NCBI GenBank assembly: GCA_019359245.1
Contig: JAHHHR010000030.1
Span: 1 to 64,000, forward strand
Length of the DNA stretch: 64,000 nt
Direction of reading: 5' to 3'
From: Nostoc desertorum CM1-VF14
GTDB lineage: Bacteria; Cyanobacteriota; Cyanobacteriia; Cyanobacteriales; Nostocaceae
Shown here: positions 43,045-52,449 of the stretch, in pieces
Layout of the letters: every line of letters starts with the position of its first letter
How positions within the stretch are numbered: the first letter of the stretch is position 1
Program-made: the position numbers and the translations under genes
Notes under the pieces: generated by a model
What the model was told of the DNA's origin: nothing
The model's input: the letters and a program-made list of their open reading frames with translations, nothing else
Databases searched by the model: none

Positions 43045-43611
43045 CTATCTGCCTACTGCTGGATTCTTTTGTAATTCAGGCCTAGCAGCAGCTTCATCTG
43101 CCTTATCTTGCAAAAAGCCGGAAGCTTTTTCAACATTCTCTTTTACAATCTCAATCCGATCTTGAATCCGATCTCCTACCTTTGGTTCATTCTGAATCAA
43201 ACCACCTGGTTTAGGTTGTCGGAAGTCTTTATCTGTAATAATTGGCAGTTCTGCTTCTTTATTGATTCGGCCTGCTGGCGTCTCAGCACCTGGATAAAGT
43301 ATTTCGGATTCTCTATTTGTTGCAATCAACAATTGCGAACTTGGTTGTAAGCTAGCTTGGTCGCGTCCCTGATTAGCTTTTGGTTCTGCTATTTTCGGAT
43401 CGGTAGACATTCTGTAGTTGGTATACTTGTCTCCACCATTCTTATAAGGATTGTTTGATCCACCAGCTTGTACAGCAGGATTTTGTGGATTTGCACCTTG
43501 AGCATCTGCCCCAGTACAAGCAGTGCTAACTATCAACAATAGTCCAGCTAAAAAGATAGTTAAAATCTGACGCAATCTTATTTTTTTCAAGAATAGTCTC
43601 ACAGCGTTCAC
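43045..43611 (-). CDS. Secreted lipoprotein, paralogue of the neighbouring gene (DUF6658-like)
   Basis: A 188-residue protein with leader RLRQILTIFLAGLLLIVSTAC, a clear lipobox. The mature part is polar, with NPYKNGGDKYTNYRMSTDPK, a middle ILYPGAETPAGRINKEAELP, and a C-terminal amphipathic helix (ENVEKASGFLQDKADEAA). The leader matches the downstream gene's (LRQILT versus LKVLTV), and both share Pro/Tyr-rich linkers, so this is a tandem duplication that has diverged. The 341-bp upstream gap (43612-43952) is divergent to the LPG-synthase-like gene and shows only AT-rich sequence. Confidence 0.75.
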   Translation of the reverse strand: MNAVRLFLKKIRLRQILTIFLAGLLLIVSTACTGADAQGANPQNPAVQAGGSNNPYKNGGDKYTNYRMSTDPKIAEPKANQGRDQASLQPSSQLLIATNRESEILYPGAETPAGRINKEAELPIITDKDFRQPKPGGLIQNEPKVGDRIQDRIEIVKENVEKASGFLQDKADEAAARPELQKNPAVGR

Positions 43612-43952
43612 GTAGTCCTCCTTACCAAAATATTAATAAGTTAAGAGTTTGCTGAATCTTTGGAGTGGTCAGCAAGTTATGGTGCTTGTTTGGGTTCGCT
43701 CAATTTCGATAACCTCTATTAAGGATATGAATAATAAAATGCACTTTACCTCTAGCGCAGGCTACATTTTTATTAGTACATAAATAATATTTTTATCTAA
43801 CTCTAGAGAGATATAAAATAAAGTAATATAGTTTTCGTAAAAAGAATTACATCGGCCTGTTTGATACTTCAAAAGCTTTGGATAGGTAGCTAATGTCCTG
43901 TAATACTTGAGGCATTGGCCCCTTGTTGCTCTACCGTTAAATTACTAAATTA

Positions 43953-44873
43953 ATGAAGAAATTTTTACGCTGGATAATTTTGGGGGGAACGCTGTTTTTT
44001 TTAGGGAAAGCTTTGAAGGATAATTGGATTGGAGTGACTGCTATCCGCATTGATGGGGTAGGATGGGCAATTATAGCGATCGCTACAGGTGTCACTTTAT
44101 TAGCACATACTTGGGCAGGCTGGATCTGGACTTGGATTCTGCAAGAGTTAAATCAACCTGTATCATCTCCCCAATTCATTCAGGTTTACCTAAAAACGAA
44201 CATAGCTAAGTATTTACCAGGTAATATCTGGCATCACTACGGGCGAATTGTGGCAGCCAAAAATGCCAATATCTCTGCTGGTGCAGCCACCTTAAGCGTT
44301 TTGCTAGAACCCCTACTCATGCTAGCGGCTGCTTTAATCATCATTGCTCTATGCAGTAGCCAATTTGCAGCAGTTAATACTACCCTTGCTCTGCAAATAC
44401 TACAATTGCTGAGTTTAGCTGTAGTCCTTTGTGCGATTCATCCCAGGTTTTTAAACCCAGTTATTCGCTTTTTATACAAATTAAAAGCAAAAAAGTCTGC
44501 TACTAGCACTGAGCAAACTGTTCCCTTCAATCTTAAAAGCTATCCCCTACGGCCTTTGTTAGGAGAATTGGGCTTTATGGTACTACGCGCCACTGGGTTT
44601 ATATTAACTATGTTCGCCCTGGGTTCGTTGAGTGTGAATCAAATTCCTTTGTTATTAGGCGCTTTTAGCTGCGCTTGGCTGTTAGGTTTTGTAATTCCAG
44701 GTGCGCCTGGTGGGTTAGGTGTATTTGAAGCAACTGCGTATGAACTTCTACAACACCACTTTCCATCTGCACTAGTATTTAGTGCGATCGCTCTATATCG
44801 CCTCATTAGTATTCTAGCTGAAACTGCGGGTGCTGCTTTCGCTTGCTTAGACGAACGCCTTACTAAATCATGA
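43953..44873 (+). CDS. Lysylphosphatidylglycerol-synthase TM-region (UPF0104) family protein
   Basis: A 306-residue polytopic membrane protein with about eight helices. The family pattern is clear: an N-terminal LRWIILGGTLFFLGKAL, the conserved YLKTNIAKYLPGNIWHHYGR (YxKYLPG-type motif), ALSVLLEPLL-like helices and the C-terminal IPGAPGGLGVFEA. Members with a fused synthetase domain are MprF; this one has only the membrane part, like YbhN proteins of unclear transport or lipid role. The ATG at 43953 gives a full N-terminus. It converges on the next gene with 12 bp between stop codons. Confidence 0.85.
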   Translation: MKKFLRWIILGGTLFFLGKALKDNWIGVTAIRIDGVGWAIIAIATGVTLLAHTWAGWIWTWILQELNQPVSSPQFIQVYLKTNIAKYLPGNIWHHYGRIVAAKNANISAGAATLSVLLEPLLMLAAALIIIALCSSQFAAVNTTLALQILQLLSLAVVLCAIHPRFLNPVIRFLYKLKAKKSATSTEQTVPFNLKSYPLRPLLGELGFMVLRATGFILTMFALGSLSVNQIPLLLGAFSCAWLLGFVIPGAPGGLGVFEATAYELLQHHFPSALVFSAIALYRLISILAETAGAAFACLDERLTKS

Positions 44874-44885
44874 ATCAGACGGCAC

Positions 44886-46205
44886 TCATCTTTGTCTATC
44901 TACCTTCATCTGTGAAAATACACGATAACTATCCAGATTTAACTGTGAATTACTGCTTTGAGCTTCTCCCATATTAATCAAGTTATATTCTACATTTTCT
45001 GCGTAAATTGCAAAAGTTATATTAAAAATTTCCATAAAATTGATTACCCACTTACACTCATCTTCAGGATATTTCTCGTAATAACGAATCAGATGAGCAA
45101 TTTTAATCTCTAAATGTCTCCGGGAATTGCTGCAAATCAAAATCGTCTTTAACAGTAGAATCACTAATGTTAAAGAGTGACCTTGAGTAAGTAATAATAT
45201 AAATAATAACGAAGGCTCTTTTCCGTTTTCTGTTGTCAAACAATCAATTACTCGATTACAGGTTCTCAAGAATAATTCTTTAGTAATGATTTCTTGATTA
45301 AAATCTTTCTTCCATAAATATAGATTCTGTGTAAATTGCTGCCGCAAAATTTTGACTAATTCTTGATTGTCTACAGAAAAAAATAAATATGTTTCTACAC
45401 TTGTTTTAAATTGTTCAAGAGTTTGTCCTTGAGTTTGCTTGATAAATATGTTGGCAATATTCTCATGGCTAAACACACCCTTTTTTAAAACAATTGCTTT
45501 TATTAAATGTAGAACATTATCTCCCAAAATACTAGGATTTTTGTAGCGTGTTGTGCTTGATACGGCAGATTGAGAACGAGCAATATACATTGCTAGTTCA
45601 AACTTAAATTTGTCTTTTATCTGTCTAGAAAGCTTTCTAGCAGCCTCTTGTTGCTCTATTGGGTTATTCTCATTAACAGATTGAGCAACTAATAAATAGG
45701 AAGTGTAGCGATTAACCCAATGACCTTGAGATAATTCGTCATGTTTAGTAGCAAATAGTTTTATTTCTTGGTAATCTTTACTGGTAATAAAATTCTCTAG
45801 CCAGCTTTTACAAATATTTGCTGCCGGAAACTCCTTAGTTTTTACTTTTAAATTTTCAATTACAAACAAGTTAATTAATTCTTGGATATATTTATCTTTC
45901 CTGTTAGTTTTCCAAGTATTAATTATTATATATATACATCGTTTGAGCGTATTATGAAACTCATGTTCGTTATGCTCTAAAAAAATATTGTATATCCCAG
46001 GTATAGAATGAGAATATGATGAATCAAGACCGTCTATAAAAAAAGCCTTGAATTTACGTAAAACGTCATCCGGTGACATTTTATTTACAATTTCTATGAA
46101 AAAACTATAAACTTCTTCTTGTGCAATCTGCACATTTAGCTGTCTAGAGTTAGACGTAACGCAATGGGGATCTTCCTGACTAATTAATAAAGTATTAGCG
46201 GTCAT
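44886..46205 (-). CDS. Conserved hypothetical helical protein
   Basis: I do not recognise this 439-residue protein. It is rich in Ile, Asn, Lys and Leu and reads as an all-alpha protein, with no signal peptide or convincing membrane segment (one hydrophobic stretch LLFILLLTQGHSLTLVILLL is probably a buried helix pair). Cys residues are scattered without motif. The N-terminal region has EVYSFFIEIVNKMSPDDVLRKF and the middle has ATKHDELSQGHWVNRYT. It is complete and well formed, so likely a real cyanobacterial gene. It sits alone between the LPG-synthase-like gene and a 900-bp gap. Confidence 0.65.
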   Translation of the reverse strand: MTANTLLISQEDPHCVTSNSRQLNVQIAQEEVYSFFIEIVNKMSPDDVLRKFKAFFIDGLDSSYSHSIPGIYNIFLEHNEHEFHNTLKRCIYIIINTWKTNRKDKYIQELINLFVIENLKVKTKEFPAANICKSWLENFITSKDYQEIKLFATKHDELSQGHWVNRYTSYLLVAQSVNENNPIEQQEAARKLSRQIKDKFKFELAMYIARSQSAVSSTTRYKNPSILGDNVLHLIKAIVLKKGVFSHENIANIFIKQTQGQTLEQFKTSVETYLFFSVDNQELVKILRQQFTQNLYLWKKDFNQEIITKELFLRTCNRVIDCLTTENGKEPSLLFILLLTQGHSLTLVILLLKTILICSNSRRHLEIKIAHLIRYYEKYPEDECKWVINFMEIFNITFAIYAENVEYNLINMGEAQSSNSQLNLDSYRVFSQMKVDRQR

Positions 46206-46618
46206 TCCATTTATCAGGATAAATAGGTTTCCTGTTTATATTATTACCAGCTTAACCCTAGTGAACATTAGTATCAATCTATTCTTCAAATATTCAGTAA
46301 GATTTTTACATAAATTTGATAAACTCTGGCTGTAAATAAAGGATGAAACAATTTATGTTTAATCCTTCATCAAATACTTCAGTGTAATTGCTTAATTTTG
46401 TCACAAAACTTATTTAAATAAGCTACATGCGTAGGGATACGTGATTACCATGTTTTTGTATCCATTATAAATTATACAAAAATGTTCCCATATCTTTGTG
46501 ACTTTACCCATAAATTTGCCGTCAACAACACTATAACCCTCATTCTTGCGTCAGCTAATTTTGGATGAAATTGACAGTTTGGAACCATAACTTTGCCGCT
46601 AGTCCAAATAGAAGGATA

Positions 46619-46744
46619 AGCTTGCCGTGAGTAGTGGGCGATTAGAGATAATCGAGGCAGATTACCTTACCCTATATTAGGTTAACCATGTGGGGTCAAG
46701 AAATACTCGATTTTTGAGGTATCGGATTGAGAGAATGGCAAGCT
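46619..46744 (+). ncRNA. Candidate structured RNA in a 900-bp intergenic region
   Basis: AGCTTGCC (46619-46626) is the reverse complement of GGCAAGCT (46737-46744) and could close a 126-nt domain. Inside are GATTA-GAGA-TAATC (a perfect hairpin), CCTTAcccta-TTAGG, and CTC-GATTTTT-GAG. The wider gap 46206-47108 has no gene I can support. The shape recalls small structured RNAs but matches no family I know, and chance pairing cannot be excluded. Confidence 0.25.
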
Positions 46745-47108
46745 CACCACCTCCTGATTTGGCGTGGACGATGATTTAATCTCCAATTTGATAAGTATCT
46801 CTTAACAAAGTACGCTTGTATTAAGCAGATATGCGATCGCAAAGTCGAGATTTTGATTTCCGGCATGAAGGATTACTAGCATTTAAGCAAGTTTATGTGC
46901 CGGAGGTCTTAAACAAGGCGTGTAATGGTTTATCCCCCAGTTATCTATATAGATATAGCACTGCAAAATATGTTGCTGGTGGTTCGACTGTTAGTGAATC
47001 AATTTCTGCTGAATTCTTCTGGGAGCGGTGGCGATAGAATGAGCGGCGATTGTGTCTGGTGCAAAGATAGGTTACAAAAATTGCTCAGGCGGTTGCCTTA
47101 GTTTCGGT

Positions 47109-47396
47109 TTAATTTGAGTAGCTATCCACGCGCAGCTCCCGCCAGACATCAGAAACCTGCCAGCCGGAATTGCCCACAGATTGTACTGGAGGATTGTCAA
47201 GGAATGGAATATACTCAGGTTCTCTTGGCTCTGGAATCGCTACTGATTTTTCCTCTACCACAGGGGCTGAAGAATCGACAGTATTAGCTTGAAGAAGTTG
47301 GTCTTCTGCTTCTTCGATTAACTTCATCTGTCTCAGGGTAAGCTTGTCAGATTTTTTGATGATTTTCTTTGTATATATCTCATTAGAAGTATTCAT
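47109..47396 (-). CDS. Small hypothetical protein
   Basis: The likely start is the ATG at 47396 (MNTSNEIYTKKIIKKSDKL), because the upstream extension to 47471 is Pro-rich and looks untranslated. The product has 95 residues: a basic start, a helix KLTLRQMKLIEEAEDQLLQ, an acidic and Pro-rich middle (VEEKSVAIPEPREPEYIPFL), then QSVGNSGWQVSDVWRELRVD. No domain is recognised; it may be a short adaptor or a fragment. Confidence 0.5.
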   Translation of the reverse strand: MNTSNEIYTKKIIKKSDKLTLRQMKLIEEAEDQLLQANTVDSSAPVVEEKSVAIPEPREPEYIPFLDNPPVQSVGNSGWQVSDVWRELRVDSYSN

Positions 47397-47681
47397 TGGC
47401 TGTTCCCTCAAAGGCATTGGCTTAAAATTTGGATGGGTAAACTTGGGGAAGGTAGGTGTTAATAATTGCACGGAATAAACACTCTACTGTAAATCTATGA
47501 GAAATACCAGTCCCTTCCTGAAGAATTTATCAATATCTTGCGTGAAAGCAGCATGAAAGATGTTTTAAGTAAATCAGCAGAATGATTGAGCTAAGTTTCG
47601 TTAGTTTGATGGATGTCTCAGAGTGCTTAAATCAAGTGAAATTGTAAAGAAAGGTTTTAATTCAAAAGTCGCAAAATATTT

Positions 47682-48365
47682 ATGACACAAATCCCCATCG
47701 TTCGCCAGATCCTATCAGATTCAGATATCGGATTGCTACCATATCTTAGTCAACAACTTCAAACACCGAGCTTTTCACATTTTAAAACCCAATTTGGTTT
47801 TTATGTAGATGAGTCTTGTACACAAGTTACCTCGGTAGACGATTCTTTAGAAATACAAACGATACTTTTGTTGACTCTCAAGTTATCAATTGTTGTGGAT
47901 AGCCAAACTCCCTCGGATGAGGCGGCAGTACACGCTCTTGAGTTTCAAGAATTGCTAGATGCACAGATTATTAGATGGAGCCAGGACAATCCACAATTGC
48001 TTAAACCAATCTCAGAAATTAAAAGCACATTCAGTCAGTTGTCAGATATCCCGTTCCACGGTGGCTATCTTCCAGGTTTTGAAATTAGGAGCCAGTTTAC
48101 TCTAATTTACAGTCCTGTTACTACACAGTTAAGCCAGTTACAGGGGCCTCAATCTTCTTTGCATAGTCCAGGCGAACGTACTCCCATTAGCGGACAGTAT
48201 GAAGTAATCAATTCTAATGGAAAAAGTACAGGGCTAGAGGTAACATCAACTGCTGGAAACCCTTTTCCTCCAACGAGTGAATCTGACCAATTATATCGGT
48301 TAGTTGACCCTACGAAGCACAAAAACTCAATCATCAAACCGCCAAATGTCGCAATTGAAGGTTGA
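47682..48365 (+). CDS. Hypothetical protein with YjzC-like C-terminal tail
   Basis: A 227-residue protein with two parts. Residues 1-145 (MTQIPIVRQILSDSDIGLLP ... FEIRSQFTLIYSPVT) form an alpha/beta domain I cannot name with confidence; the layout is a little like phage tail-terminator proteins. After a Ser/Gln linker, residues 170-227 read SGQYEVINSNGKSTGLEVT, then PFPPTSESDQLYRLVDPTKHK. This closely follows the YjzC pattern (SGxYExxxxxGxxTGxExTxxxGxPxPPTxxxxxxYxLVDxTKH). No phage genes adjoin it. The upstream 210-bp gap is plain. Confidence 0.6.
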   Translation: MTQIPIVRQILSDSDIGLLPYLSQQLQTPSFSHFKTQFGFYVDESCTQVTSVDDSLEIQTILLLTLKLSIVVDSQTPSDEAAVHALEFQELLDAQIIRWSQDNPQLLKPISEIKSTFSQLSDIPFHGGYLPGFEIRSQFTLIYSPVTTQLSQLQGPQSSLHSPGERTPISGQYEVINSNGKSTGLEVTSTAGNPFPPTSESDQLYRLVDPTKHKNSIIKPPNVAIEG

Positions 48366-48591
48366 TGAAGTTATCTGTAATTAAAGGTAGCGCCCTGATA
48401 GTTTTTTACACACCTGGTCAATGCTGGTAGTTCCGTATCATCCAGCTACACGGGTGGCATATTCGGGGAGTAAAAGATTTATTACACGGCGGAGGCGGCG
48501 TTGAGAACTGGGTTGAGTTGGCTCAGAGATGATATCAATTCTGTATGAAGATGCGCCAAAATAAAATGGATACGTGCTAAAGGTTAGTGTT

Positions 48592-49272
48592 ATGACTAAA
48601 CTCATCTTAATTACAGGCATAAGTAAAGGTCTAGGTTATGCAATGACTGAGGGTTTTATTCAACAGGGACATACTGTTATTGGTTGCGCCCGTTCATCAG
48701 ATGCTATTGATAAAATACGCCAGAAATTTAGTGCGCCCAACGATTTCACATCTGTAGATGTGGCAAATGAACAGCTTGTAAAAAAATGGGCAGAACAGGT
48801 ACTTCAAAAATATGAACCGCCAGATATAGTAATTAATAATGCGGCAATTACTAATTACCCAGCACCTTTGTGGGAAATACCATCTAAAGAATTTTCTGAT
48901 CTAATAGATATTAATATAAAAGGAGTAGTGAATATAATTCGCCATTTTGTACCAGCAATGGTGAAAAATAAACAGGGTATTATTGTTAATTTTAGTTCTG
49001 GCTGGGGACGTTCGACTTCAGCCCAAGTTGCACCATATTGTGCTTCTAAGTGGGCAATCGAAGGATTAACTCGTTCTTTGGCACAAGAATTGCCAACTGG
49101 TATGGCAGCCATACCTCTCAATCCAGGTATTATTCATACTGATATGCTTTCTATTAGCTTTGGAGAAGAAGCTGCTAATTATACACCAGTGTCCGATTGG
49201 GTATTGAAAGCTGTTCCATTTATTCTCAAGTTAAAACCCAAAGATAACGGGATTCCCTTGACTGTACATTAA
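48592..49272 (+). CDS. Short-chain dehydrogenase/reductase
   Basis: The ATG at 48592 (MTKLILITGISKGLGYAM) is the natural start; a Met at 48574 adds six residues. The 226-residue product has the cofactor loop TGISKGLG, the NNA motif in IVINNAAITN, the catalytic Ser in VNFSSGWG and the YCASK signature with Tyr and Lys. CARSS after the second strand points to NADPH preference. The substrate is unknown. The C-terminus is somewhat short. It is unlinked to the second SDR at 51558. Confidence 0.9.
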   Translation: MTKLILITGISKGLGYAMTEGFIQQGHTVIGCARSSDAIDKIRQKFSAPNDFTSVDVANEQLVKKWAEQVLQKYEPPDIVINNAAITNYPAPLWEIPSKEFSDLIDINIKGVVNIIRHFVPAMVKNKQGIIVNFSSGWGRSTSAQVAPYCASKWAIEGLTRSLAQELPTGMAAIPLNPGIIHTDMLSISFGEEAANYTPVSDWVLKAVPFILKLKPKDNGIPLTVH

Positions 49273-49472
49273 CCGTAAATCTCAATTGCGATCATTGCCA
49301 TTAGGAGTAGAGTGCCCTCAACTGTTCCTTTTGTCAATACTCTGCCACCCGAACCCTTACCAGCAAACTAAGGAAGTCACGTATTTGGCCAGATCCGAAA
49401 AATGCAAGCAAATAGAAAAATTGCTGGCACAACTAGAGGCATTGACAAGTATTGAGTAAAGGCAAAAGGTTA

Positions 49473-50513
49473 TTACTCCCTGGGTAAGAAGCGCCTCACA
49501 GTGTCTGGTAATAGACGCTCTAAAAAAATCTCAATATTCCTACTATTGCGTTGATATAAAGTTCCTAAATAGATTATAAATATTCCCAAAAATGTTAGTG
49601 TAAGCGGAAATAAGATTGCATTGCGAAAGACGCTGTAAGCAAGGTATCCTAAATAACCAAAGACACCCATTCCCCCAAAAATAATAAAAACTTTTCGTTT
49701 TAACAATACCGAAAGTAACATTAACCCTAAATTAATCAAACAATAGAGAAATTTATTAAATTCATTACTGTCTCCCATTAAAGTTAGACCAGACCAAAAG
49801 GCAAGTAATCCAAACAAATATAGCCAAAATGCATAATCTCCATCGCGTCTCCTAGTGCGGATATCTACTAGGTAAGCGGCAACAATACAAGCAATACCAA
49901 ACCACAGAGAAGTTAATAGTCGCAGCTGCAAATTATAAGTTTTTTCACTAAACAATAATGGTGTGATATCCATAAACATAAAATATAGCGAAAAGGCAAT
50001 GGGAGCAGTTAAAAAGGGAAAACGTACAAACTTGATGGCAACTAAACCTGCGATGATAGTTCCTAACTCCATCAAAAACCAACTGCCTTTAATCCAGATA
50101 TAAAAATCTTGATATGTACCGGGGTCACCTTGAGTCCAAAATCCTGTCGCACGTTGCAGTCCGTAAATTGCTAAAGGAGTCAAGGAAACTGCAATGGTAA
50201 ATAGCAAACCTCCGGGAATTTTCATCTCTTGTCGCCGCCAGAGATTGCTTCCTGCAAGTACAAAACACAAGGCATAAATGCTGGCTAACAAAAAGATCCC
50301 ACCGCCACCAAATGATTCCCACGCTAATGTCATGAACCAAGTCATGGCTGAGATGACAATTAACGCCCCAAAGTAAAAAGTGACATTGACAAAATTAAAT
50401 TGCGGGCGTTCGCTGTTACGCTGAAAAAGTGCATCCCATAATGCATTGGCTTGTTCTGCTGTAATTAAGCCTTGGGAAACCGCCCAATGTAAATCTTCCT
50501 GATAAATTTTCAT
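49473..50513 (-). CDS. DUF2157 family membrane protein
   Basis: A 346-residue polytopic membrane protein. The N-terminal helical hairpin WAVSQGLITAEQANALWDAL is the DUF2157 hallmark (a soluble head resembling a substrate-binding hairpin). Roughly ten hydrophobic helices follow, including ALIVISAMTWFMTLAW and GLLFTIAVSLTPLAIYGL. Conserved aromatic-rich loops lie between them. The function of the family is unknown. The start at 50513 fits the conserved head. It is the first minus-strand gene after the SDR and stands apart from the downstream neighbours. Confidence 0.85.
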   Translation of the reverse strand: MKIYQEDLHWAVSQGLITAEQANALWDALFQRNSERPQFNFVNVTFYFGALIVISAMTWFMTLAWESFGGGGIFLLASIYALCFVLAGSNLWRRQEMKIPGGLLFTIAVSLTPLAIYGLQRATGFWTQGDPGTYQDFYIWIKGSWFLMELGTIIAGLVAIKFVRFPFLTAPIAFSLYFMFMDITPLLFSEKTYNLQLRLLTSLWFGIACIVAAYLVDIRTRRRDGDYAFWLYLFGLLAFWSGLTLMGDSNEFNKFLYCLINLGLMLLSVLLKRKVFIIFGGMGVFGYLGYLAYSVFRNAILFPLTLTFLGIFIIYLGTLYQRNSRNIEIFLERLLPDTVRRFLPRE

Positions 50514-50561
50514 ATTTTTGGCTCAGATTTAACCATTTGCTACATCTGCATTTAGCTTGGG

Positions 50562-50820
50562 TTAATGGACACCTTGCTCATCTATTCCTTTAAATAGAAT
50601 ACTAAACAAGACACTTGTTTCACCATAAGCAATATTGAAATTACCAATAACGGGCCAAGTAAAAGTCATGTGTAAGCCAGTTACTAAAGCGATGTCTAAC
50701 GACAAGCCACTGCGCGTCTACGCACCGACTACACCAAAGCCTGGAATCCATGCTTCTACAATCTCGTCCGTAGACAGAACAGCGTTGACTTGCTTATGTA
50801 CCTGGGTAACTGTTAAGACG
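50562..50820 (-). pseudogene. Small membrane-protein gene with an in-frame stop
   Basis: One minus-strand frame reads LTVTQVHKQVNAVLSTDEIV, EAWIPGFGVVGA, then TAG at 50718-50720, and continues in the same frame as TRSGLSLDIALVTGLHMTFT, WPVIGNFNIAYGETSVLFSI and stops at 50562. Sequence either side of the stop (CGTAGACGCGCAG ... TTAGACATCGC) looks like a common Nostoc interspersed repeat, which may have introduced the stop. The right half resembles small helical membrane proteins; I cannot name the family securely. Confidence 0.4.
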
Positions 50821-50838
50821 ATCAAAAACTTTTGAAAA

Positions 50839-51405
50839 TTACTTGTTTTCCTGCCCACTGACAGGAATGCGTTTCCACAACTCGGTAAGTTCAATGGTAT
50901 CGAAGAATGCTACTACCTTGACAATACGCCCGTTTTTCATGGTCATATACCATGAATAGGTGTTGGCATACGGTTTGCCGTCTTTGGCTGTTGCTGTTCC
51001 ATCCCATAAGGCAATTACCGTGTCGCCCTCGGCATAAATACCTCGGACACTGGGTACTATTCTGGCGCTCAATCGCTCGTTAATTGGTACTATGGCTTCC
51101 TCCAAAAACTGCTTGCGGCTGGTGTAGGTTTTGGAAATTGGACTTCTGCCTGTAATCGTCCATTCCACATCATCAGCCAGCAGATCGAAGAAACTACCAG
51201 TGTTATTTGCCCATTTAGCAAAGCCTTCGCGTACTATTTCTTTATTCTGGCTCTGATTAGATTGTGCAATCTTGCGAACCTCTGCTTGCTTTGGATCGGC
51301 TGTAGCACTGGCCACAGGTACTGCGATGGCTATCATCAAACCAAAGCTAATTAATCCAAAGCTAATTAGTAATTTACGGTGGGGGGCGGTGGTGTATTTT
51401 TTCAT
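50839..51405 (-). CDS. Exported SnoaL/NTF2-like protein
   Basis: A 188-residue protein with a signal peptide (LLISFGLISFGLMIAIAVPV, cleavage after ASA). An NTF2-like (SnoaL) fold follows: IVREGFAKWANNTGSFFDLLADDVEW with the typical DVEWTITG strand, then YTSRKQFLEE, GDTVIALWDGTATAKDGKPY and WYMTMKNGRIVKVVAFFD. The family binds or isomerises small hydrophobic ligands; periplasmic location is inferred. It lies downstream of the SDR gene on the same strand, 153 bp away, and may share its regulation. Confidence 0.85.
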   Translation of the reverse strand: MKKYTTAPHRKLLISFGLISFGLMIAIAVPVASATADPKQAEVRKIAQSNQSQNKEIVREGFAKWANNTGSFFDLLADDVEWTITGRSPISKTYTSRKQFLEEAIVPINERLSARIVPSVRGIYAEGDTVIALWDGTATAKDGKPYANTYSWYMTMKNGRIVKVVAFFDTIELTELWKRIPVSGQENK

Positions 51406-51557
51406 AAAACCTGTTTCTGGATTAAGTCTGTGTAGAAAACGCTATTTTGTCTTTGTTATCGAATCGAAACGTCAGGCTGCCTGATCTATCAGTATTTCCC
51501 ATGCAATCAAAAACACCAGAGATTAGGCTGCCTTTTCATGGCTGAGTCTTCCATTCC

Positions 51558-52388
51558 TTATCTGAAATCGGTAGACTCAGCTAGAGTTCGCCATTTTGCC
51601 GTCTCTTGCTCGACGTAAGCGTTCTTCTCGGCTATTGTCTGAAGTGTATCTGTGCCTAGAGGTAACCGCAGAGGCGGTTCGTCTGTGTTGACAATCTCAA
51701 AAATGGCTGGGGCGAGCTTAGTGGGATCTCCTGGCTGTTGGTAGTTAAGTCCAGCCGCTACGTCACGGATTTTCCCGACCGTCTGGGCATAATCAGGGAT
51801 TTGCACTGCACTCGGACGTAGCGAACTGTTATCGAGAAAACCAGTGCGGAAGTATCCCGGCTCAACAACCGTCACGTGAATCCCCAACGGAGCTAACTCG
51901 CCATGCAGGGCTTCGGTAATGCCTTCGACGGCAAATTTGGTTGAGCCATAGATGCCCCATCCTGGGGAGGAGCGATAGCCACCAATAGACGATAAATTAA
52001 TGATGTGTCCAGAGCGGTGCTGACGCATACTGGGTAGCACAGCACGGGTAACATTTAGTAGCCCAAAGACATTGGTGCGATAAACGCTCTCAACCTCTTC
52101 GGCACTGCACTCTTCGACAGCTCCTAGCAAGCCGAATCCCGCATTGTTGACCAACACATCGATTTGTCCAAATTTTTCTAGACTTGTGGCGATCGCTGCT
52201 TTTACCTGAGCCTCATCGGTGACATCCATGCTCAGTACTAATGCATCTTTACTGGTTGCGAATTGTTGCAAATCGTTGTGATTGCGGGCGGTGGCAATTA
52301 ATCTGTCACCTGCTGCCAAAACTGCTTTCGCAATCTCGGCACCAAGGCCCCGTGAAGCACCAGTAATCAGCCATGTTCTCTGAGTCAT
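51558..52388 (-). CDS. Short-chain dehydrogenase/reductase
   Basis: A 276-residue classical SDR with TGASRGLG cofactor loop, ATARN (NADP-type), NNAGFG, the Ser in INLSSIGG and YGSTK as the catalytic Tyr/Lys. The extended C-terminus (about 80 residues after PGYFRTGF) is typical of the oxidoreductases acting on retinol-, steroid- or ketone-like substrates. SD-like AGGAG precedes the ATG at 52388. A 187-bp element shared with two other sites lies 62 bp upstream (52450-52636), suggesting common control. Confidence 0.93.
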   Translation of the reverse strand: MTQRTWLITGASRGLGAEIAKAVLAAGDRLIATARNHNDLQQFATSKDALVLSMDVTDEAQVKAAIATSLEKFGQIDVLVNNAGFGLLGAVEECSAEEVESVYRTNVFGLLNVTRAVLPSMRQHRSGHIINLSSIGGYRSSPGWGIYGSTKFAVEGITEALHGELAPLGIHVTVVEPGYFRTGFLDNSSLRPSAVQIPDYAQTVGKIRDVAAGLNYQQPGDPTKLAPAIFEIVNTDEPPLRLPLGTDTLQTIAEKNAYVEQETAKWRTLAESTDFR

Positions 52389-52449
52389 GATTTATCTCCT
52401 TAAAATTATTAGGCTTAGTAGCAAAGCTTCGATATGCAACATCTCGTAT

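Noticed and set aside
46831..47037. 68-codon plus-strand frame beginning at a HIP1 site
   Set aside because: No recognisable family, no clear SD and a composition like non-coding DNA.
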